This document shows, one piece after another, positions 59,733 through 64,000 of a stretch of DNA of 64,000 nt. This DNA comes from an uncultured Prevotellaceae bacterium (lineage in GTDB: Bacteria; Bacteroidota; Bacteroidia; Bacteroidales; Bacteroidaceae). The first letter of the stretch is position 1, and every line of letters starts with the position of its first letter. The position numbers were made by a program, and so were the translations under genes. The notes beneath the pieces were generated by a model that worked only from the letters and a program-made list of their open reading frames with translations, made no database searches and was not told the origin of the DNA. The stretch lies in assembly GCA_947176895.1 (NCBI GenBank), contig CAMWSK010000007.1, positions 23,886-87,885 of the forward strand, in the 5' to 3' direction.

Positions 59733-61535
59733 ATGGCCAAACAACATCCAAAACCCATATCAACCTCTAAACCGAAAGACAAAAAAGAAGATTCATCCCC
59801 CAAACCTTCCCGCCTGTGGTCGCTCTTGCGTAGCACGCCTCCCATGTTGGTGATGTTCGTTGCCGTGTGGCTGTGGGCGGCATTCTTTTATGGCCCCGTG
59901 CTGCGCATTGCACGGGAATTTTCTTTTTGGGCGCCCGATGACACCGTGATGTACTTCATGGAGGGTCGCCCGTGGGGAGGACTATGGGTGCTGGGGCGCA
60001 TGTTGCTCATGCTCTACCGCTGGCCCGTGGTGGGCGCACTGCTCACCGCGACCCTGGTGACCCTCACCACTCATCTGCTGGGCTATTGCCTGCGGCTGAA
60101 AGGTTGGTGGCGCGTGTTGCAATACATCCCCGCCCTGCTCTACATGGCACTGACGGCCTATGCGGGCTTCGACCTGTTCTTCGAGGCGGAAACAGGCCTT
60201 TTCATGGGTGTCCCCGCCCTGTGCACGCTGGTCATGGCGGTGATTGCGCCCATCATCCGCTCGTTCAGCCGCAAGCCTTTCCCCTGGCTCTGGCAACCGG
60301 AGAAGTGGGCGGATGACGTGCCCGTCAGGAGGCGGAACGCCCAGACGGTCGTACTGCTGGCAGCTGCCCTGCTCCCCTCACTCACAGCCATCACCATCAC
60401 CCAAACGATGCGGCGCGATGTGCGCGTGGTGACACGGATGCAATGTGAGCAACTGGCTCTGGAGCAGGAGCAGGACGCCATGCAATACATGCAGCGGTGG
60501 GAGAACATGCAGGACATTGCCCGCAACAACACATCACTGAGCACACGCCCCATAGCGGCCTACTACGCCATGGCCACCGTGATGCGCGGAGAACAGGGAA
60601 GCCGCATGTTCGACATACGGCTGGAATATGACGAGCCTTGGATGCACGGCTTCACGAAAGGAAGTCTTACATCCATCTTTTCCTCTTCCGATTCCGAGGA
60701 GCCGAATGACAGCACAGAGAGCAAGGGGGAAGCCATCCGGAAGATGGCAAGCGGCATCGGAAGCTCATCCAACAACTACTACACGCCCGAATGCGACTAC
60801 CACGCCGGCTTGGTGCAAACGGCCATCCACCACGGCATGGAGGCGATGACCATGAACGGCCCCTCCCTGCGCACCTTGAAACTGCTCACGAAGTGCGCCC
60901 TGCTGAAAGGTGAGTGGGAGGTGGCAAGAAAATACCTGCGCATCCTGGGGAAGGTTCCTTTCGAAAGTGATTTCGTCGGGAAATACAGTGCCATGGTGGC
61001 CCGTCCGGAAAAAATCAATGCAGACCCGGAATTTAAAATGGTGCGCCTGACGGAACCCGTGAGCAACATGTTTGAAAACACTTTCATCCAGCCCGTATTC
61101 CTGGGCTACAACGCCGCCCTCACGGAGGGAGCCAGCATCAACGCCCTGTGGAACAGCCTCAGCGTACTGCTCTATACCAAGAGCATGCCCGGCTTTGTGG
61201 AACGGGTGATGAGCCTCGAAAACACACCCCTGCCGGCCACCTACGCACAGGCACTCTGCATCTATGGAGTGAAGAACCCCGATGTGCTGCAACGCTTCCC
61301 CGGAATGAAGATAGAGGACTCGCGATTCGCCACTTTCATACAGGACATCAAGGACCATGTGAAAGACAAGAACGGCAAAGACACAAGAAGGGAAAACGCC
61401 GGATGGCTGTTCGACAAATACAAGAAAGAGCTGAACGGCTGGGGCTATTATCCCCTTTACTACTATTTCGGAAACCTGAAAGCAACGAAAAAGAAACCCT
61501 CGACCAACAACACCTCAGACGGAGGCGTCAACTGA
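59733..61535 (+). CDS. Polytopic membrane protein with repeat-like C-terminal region (DUF6057-like)
   Basis: 600 residues. A Lys/Pro/Ser-rich cytoplasmic N-terminus (about 30 residues) is followed by six or so membrane helices up to residue 225 (LVMFVAVWLWAAFFYGPVLR, LLTATLVTLTTHLLGYCLRL, VVLLAAALLPSLTAITITQT). A soluble helical region resembling tetratricopeptide-type repeats follows (RTLKLLTKCALLKGEWEVAR). I recall this as the DUF6057 family of Bacteroidales; the name is from memory. It precedes the beta-propeller lipoprotein by 10 bp, so the two are probably expressed together. Function unknown. Confidence 0.65.
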   Translation: MAKQHPKPISTSKPKDKKEDSSPKPSRLWSLLRSTPPMLVMFVAVWLWAAFFYGPVLRIAREFSFWAPDDTVMYFMEGRPWGGLWVLGRMLLMLYRWPVVGALLTATLVTLTTHLLGYCLRLKGWWRVLQYIPALLYMALTAYAGFDLFFEAETGLFMGVPALCTLVMAVIAPIIRSFSRKPFPWLWQPEKWADDVPVRRRNAQTVVLLAAALLPSLTAITITQTMRRDVRVVTRMQCEQLALEQEQDAMQYMQRWENMQDIARNNTSLSTRPIAAYYAMATVMRGEQGSRMFDIRLEYDEPWMHGFTKGSLTSIFSSSDSEEPNDSTESKGEAIRKMASGIGSSSNNYYTPECDYHAGLVQTAIHHGMEAMTMNGPSLRTLKLLTKCALLKGEWEVARKYLRILGKVPFESDFVGKYSAMVARPEKINADPEFKMVRLTEPVSNMFENTFIQPVFLGYNAALTEGASINALWNSLSVLLYTKSMPGFVERVMSLENTPLPATYAQALCIYGVKNPDVLQRFPGMKIEDSRFATFIQDIKDHVKDKNGKDTRRENAGWLFDKYKKELNGWGYYPLYYYFGNLKATKKKPSTNNTSDGGVN

Positions 61536-61545
61536 TAACGGCAAG

Positions 61546-63072
61546 ATGAGAACCACGAACAAGATACATTTCACGAAAACCTCTTTGTGGGCATGGGCAC
61601 TGGCAACCGTGTTGCTGACGGCCTGCGGCCCTAAGAAATATGATGTGCCCGCACAGAGCACCCCAACCGACAGCGAGGCTGTCATCTATCCCGACCACAC
61701 CAACACCGTGGTGCCTCCCAACATCGCGCCCCTTAACTTCATGCTCAAAGACAGTCTGGCCACAGCCGTCGTGGTGCGACTCAGGGGAGAGAAAGGCGGA
61801 GAAATCGTGGCTGGTGGAGAGAAAGACCTGAAGGTGGAGATGGACACCACACAATGGCGCACCCTGCTGGCCGACAACCGCGGAACCACCATTCAAGCCA
61901 CCGTGTACGCCAAGCACAAGGAGGGATGGGTAAGCTACAACACCTACACCATAGACGTGGCGGAAGAGGAGATTGACAACTACCTCAGCTATCGCCTCAT
62001 CGAACCGGGCTACGAACTATATCGGCAGCTGGGCATCTATCAGCGTAATCTGACCAATTGGGAGGAGAAGCCCATCTACGAGAACAACCGGACCTACGAG
62101 GACGAGAACAACCACTGTATCAATTGCCACAACTATCGCAACCACAGTACCCAAGACATGCTGTTTCACGTGCGCTCCAACCACGGAGGCACCATGATCA
62201 TACGCGACGGCAAGGTAAAAAAGGTACAGATTAAGGGGGACAGCATCCTTACGGCCGGCGTCTACCCCTCGTGGCACCCGACCCTGCCCTTGGTAGCTTT
62301 CAGCACCAACAAGACGGGACAAGCCTTCTACATGAACGGCCGCGACAAAATCGAGGTGATGGACGAGGCCAGCGACCTGTTGCTCTATGACGTGGAACAG
62401 GAGAAAGTACAGCTGGTGCTCAACGCCGACACCTTGCTGGAGACCTTCCCCGCATGGAATCCCACGGGCGACTACCTGTACTATTGCGTGGCCCGCGAGC
62501 CCTTCCCCGAACAGAAATGGCCGAAAGACAAGCAGGCTGAAAAAATCATGACCTATCACAATCAGATGTTTTACGACATCCGCCGCATGCCGTTCGACAT
62601 CAAGACCCGCACGTTCGGACCCAGCGAGATGGTGGTGGACATGGCCTCGCAGAAACAAAGCGCCAGTTTCCCGCGCATCAGTCCCGACGGACGCTATCTG
62701 CTGTGGGCACAAGCCGAGTTCGGACAGTTCCACATCTGGCACAAATCATCGGACCTGTGGGTAAAGAACCTTGAGACCGACAGCATCTACAGCCTGACGG
62801 AAGCCAACAGCCCCGAAGTGGAAAGCTATCACACGTGGAGTTCCAACGGCCGGTGGATTGTGTTCAGTTCGCGCCGCCTGGACGGTAACTACACACGTGT
62901 GTTCATCGCCTACTTCGACAAGAACGGACGCGCACACAAAGCCTTCTGTCTGCCCCAGCGCGACCCCGAGCAAAATATCATGCTGCTGAAGAGCTATAAC
63001 GTGCCCGAACTGACAAAAGATGCCGTGCACACCACACCCGCACAATTGAAAGAGGCTATATATAAGGATTAA
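61546..63072 (+). CDS. Lipoprotein with TolB/PD40-type beta-propeller and a CXXCH motif
   Basis: 508 residues. Lipoprotein signal with lipobox LTAC (LATVLLTACGPKKYD), an N-terminal beta domain, a single CXXCH motif (C191-INC-H195 in NNHCINCHNYRN), then WD40/PD40-like propeller repeats (GVYPSWHPTLPLVAFSTNKT, FPAWNPTGDYLYYCV, FPRISPDGRYLLWAQAEF, YHTWSSNGRWIVFSSRRL). CXXCH usually binds heme covalently, so it may be a cytochrome c-like protein in the envelope. It is 33 bp upstream of nagB and 10 bp downstream of the membrane protein gene. The biological role is unknown. Confidence 0.75.
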   Translation: MRTTNKIHFTKTSLWAWALATVLLTACGPKKYDVPAQSTPTDSEAVIYPDHTNTVVPPNIAPLNFMLKDSLATAVVVRLRGEKGGEIVAGGEKDLKVEMDTTQWRTLLADNRGTTIQATVYAKHKEGWVSYNTYTIDVAEEEIDNYLSYRLIEPGYELYRQLGIYQRNLTNWEEKPIYENNRTYEDENNHCINCHNYRNHSTQDMLFHVRSNHGGTMIIRDGKVKKVQIKGDSILTAGVYPSWHPTLPLVAFSTNKTGQAFYMNGRDKIEVMDEASDLLLYDVEQEKVQLVLNADTLLETFPAWNPTGDYLYYCVAREPFPEQKWPKDKQAEKIMTYHNQMFYDIRRMPFDIKTRTFGPSEMVVDMASQKQSASFPRISPDGRYLLWAQAEFGQFHIWHKSSDLWVKNLETDSIYSLTEANSPEVESYHTWSSNGRWIVFSSRRLDGNYTRVFIAYFDKNGRAHKAFCLPQRDPEQNIMLLKSYNVPELTKDAVHTTPAQLKEAIYKD

Positions 63073-63105
63073 AACGGAAAAATAACCATCTAAAAATTAA
63101 CAACT

Positions 63106-63897
63106 ATGAGAGTAATCATCCAACCCGACTATGCCCAACTCTCCCGCTGGGCAGCTGAGTATGTCGCTGCAAAAATCAATGCCGCACAACCCACCGCAGA
63201 GAAGCCCTTCAAGTTGGGCTGCCCCACCGGCAGTTCTCCCCTGGGATTGTACAAACATCTGATCGAGCTGTACAAAGCCGGCAAGGTGAGCTTCCAGAAC
63301 GTGGTGACCTTCAACATGGACGAATATGTAGGTCTGCCCGAAGAGCACCCCGAAAGCTACCACAGCTTCATGTGGAACAACTTCTTCTCTCACATCGACA
63401 TCAAGAAGGAAAACGTACACATCCTCAACGGCAACGCTGCCGACCTGGAGGCTGAGTGCGCAGCCTACGAGCAGGCTATCGTAGAGGCCGGTGGCATCGA
63501 CCTGTTCATGGGCGGCATCGGTCCTGACGGACACATCGCCTTCAACGAGCCCTTCAGCAGCCTCACCTCACGTACCCGCGTGAAAAGCCTGACCACAGAC
63601 ACCATCATTGCCAACAGCCGTTTCTTCGACAACGACGTGAACAAGGTGCCCAAGACCTCTCTCACCGTGGGTGTCGGTACCGTAATGGATGCCAAGGAAG
63701 TGCTCATCGTGTGCAACGGCCACAACAAGGCCCGCGCCCTGCAGCATGCCATCGAGGGCTGCGTAAGCCAGGAGTGGACCATCAGCGCCCTGCAGATGCA
63801 CCCCCACGCCATCATCGTATGCGACGAGGCTGCCACCGACGAACTCAAGCACGGCACCTACAAGTACTTCAAGGACATCGAGAAGGGCAATCTCTAA
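63106..63897 (+). CDS. nagB: Glucosamine-6-phosphate deaminase
   Basis: Converts glucosamine 6-phosphate to fructose 6-phosphate and ammonia in the cytoplasm. It is 263 residues. The catalytic residues fall at the same numbers as in E. coli NagB: D72 (NMDEYVGL), D141, H143 and E148 ([13 protein letters not shown]). It could feed N-acetylglucosamine released by the GH84 enzyme of this window into glycolysis. A strong terminator follows. Confidence 0.96.
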   Translation: MRVIIQPDYAQLSRWAAEYVAAKINAAQPTAEKPFKLGCPTGSSPLGLYKHLIELYKAGKVSFQNVVTFNMDEYVGLPEEHPESYHSFMWNNFFSHIDIKKENVHILNGNAADLEAECAAYEQAIVEAGGIDLFMGGIGPDGHIAFNEPFSSLTSRTRVKSLTTDTIIANSRFFDNDVNKVPKTSLTVGVGTVMDAKEVLIVCNGHNKARALQHAIEGCVSQEWTISALQMHPHAIIVCDEAATDELKHGTYKYFKDIEKGNL

Positions 63898-63928
63898 ACC
63901 ATACGCCCTTATATCCGACCATCAACAT

Positions 63929-63969
63929 AAGGCTGCGTCGTAATGAATCGTTACGGCGCAGCCTTTTTC
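63929..63969 (+). terminator. Terminator of nagB
   Basis: Inverted repeat AAGGCTGCGTCGTAA with TTACGGCGCAGCCTT, short loop TGAATCG, then TTTC. It starts about 30 bp past the nagB stop. Confidence 0.88.
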
Positions 63970-64000
63970 TTTAGATTGTTCAATAAAAACGGGCGGAGGC

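Overview
This is a chromosomal window from a member of the order Bacteroidales, most likely Prevotellaceae- or Bacteroidaceae-like. Four things point there: repeated Bacteroidota promoter boxes (TTTG, then 19-20 nt, then TAnnTTTG) before many genes; the gene order rpsU-xerC-hpf-tRNAs-tuf-tRNA-Trp-secE-nusG-rplKAJL-rpoBC; a type IX secretion (T9SS) operon porP-gldKLMN; and cargo proteins with T9SS C-terminal sorting domains. Genus cannot be fixed from the sequence alone.

Layout. 1-12.8 kb (minus strand): transcription and translation block from rpoC (cut by the window start) back to rpsU, with five tRNAs. 12.9-15.7 kb: malate dehydrogenase and an aminopeptidase P. 15.7-26.3 kb (minus strand): a self-contained accessory cluster for a double-glycine leader peptide. 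It encodes an 82-aa precursor, a C39 peptidase/ABC exporter, an outer-membrane beta-barrel protein, a VKOR-DsbA disulfide-forming fusion, two glycosyltransferases, a LanC-like protein and an orphan HlyD-type membrane anchor lying beside a transposase scar. 26.4-34.9 kb: gamma-carbonic anhydrase, waaA, gltX, a 7TM-HD phosphodiesterase and priA. 34.9-40.8 kb: the T9SS core operon. 41-54.8 kb: three very large secreted proteins with T9SS sorting domains, namely a 1920-residue GH84-GH2 double glycosidase and two discoidin-like paralogues whose last ~400 codons are identical at the DNA level. 55-64 kb: small conserved proteins, a decayed stretch, a GH2 enzyme, a polytopic membrane protein, a beta-propeller lipoprotein with a CXXCH motif, and nagB.

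How it fits together. The T9SS operon encodes the machine that would export the three neighbouring large proteins. The GH84-GH2 enzyme could remove terminal galactose and then N-acetylglucosamine from host glycans, and NagB would feed the resulting amino sugar into glycolysis. The most unusual element is the peptide cluster: it has GG-Bacteroidales-type parts but no radical SAM maturase, and instead carries oxidative-folding and glycosylation genes. A second unexplained element is a family of arrays of the 16-bp palindrome AAACATNNNNATGTTT, spaced 21-22 bp apart, in three intergenic regions.
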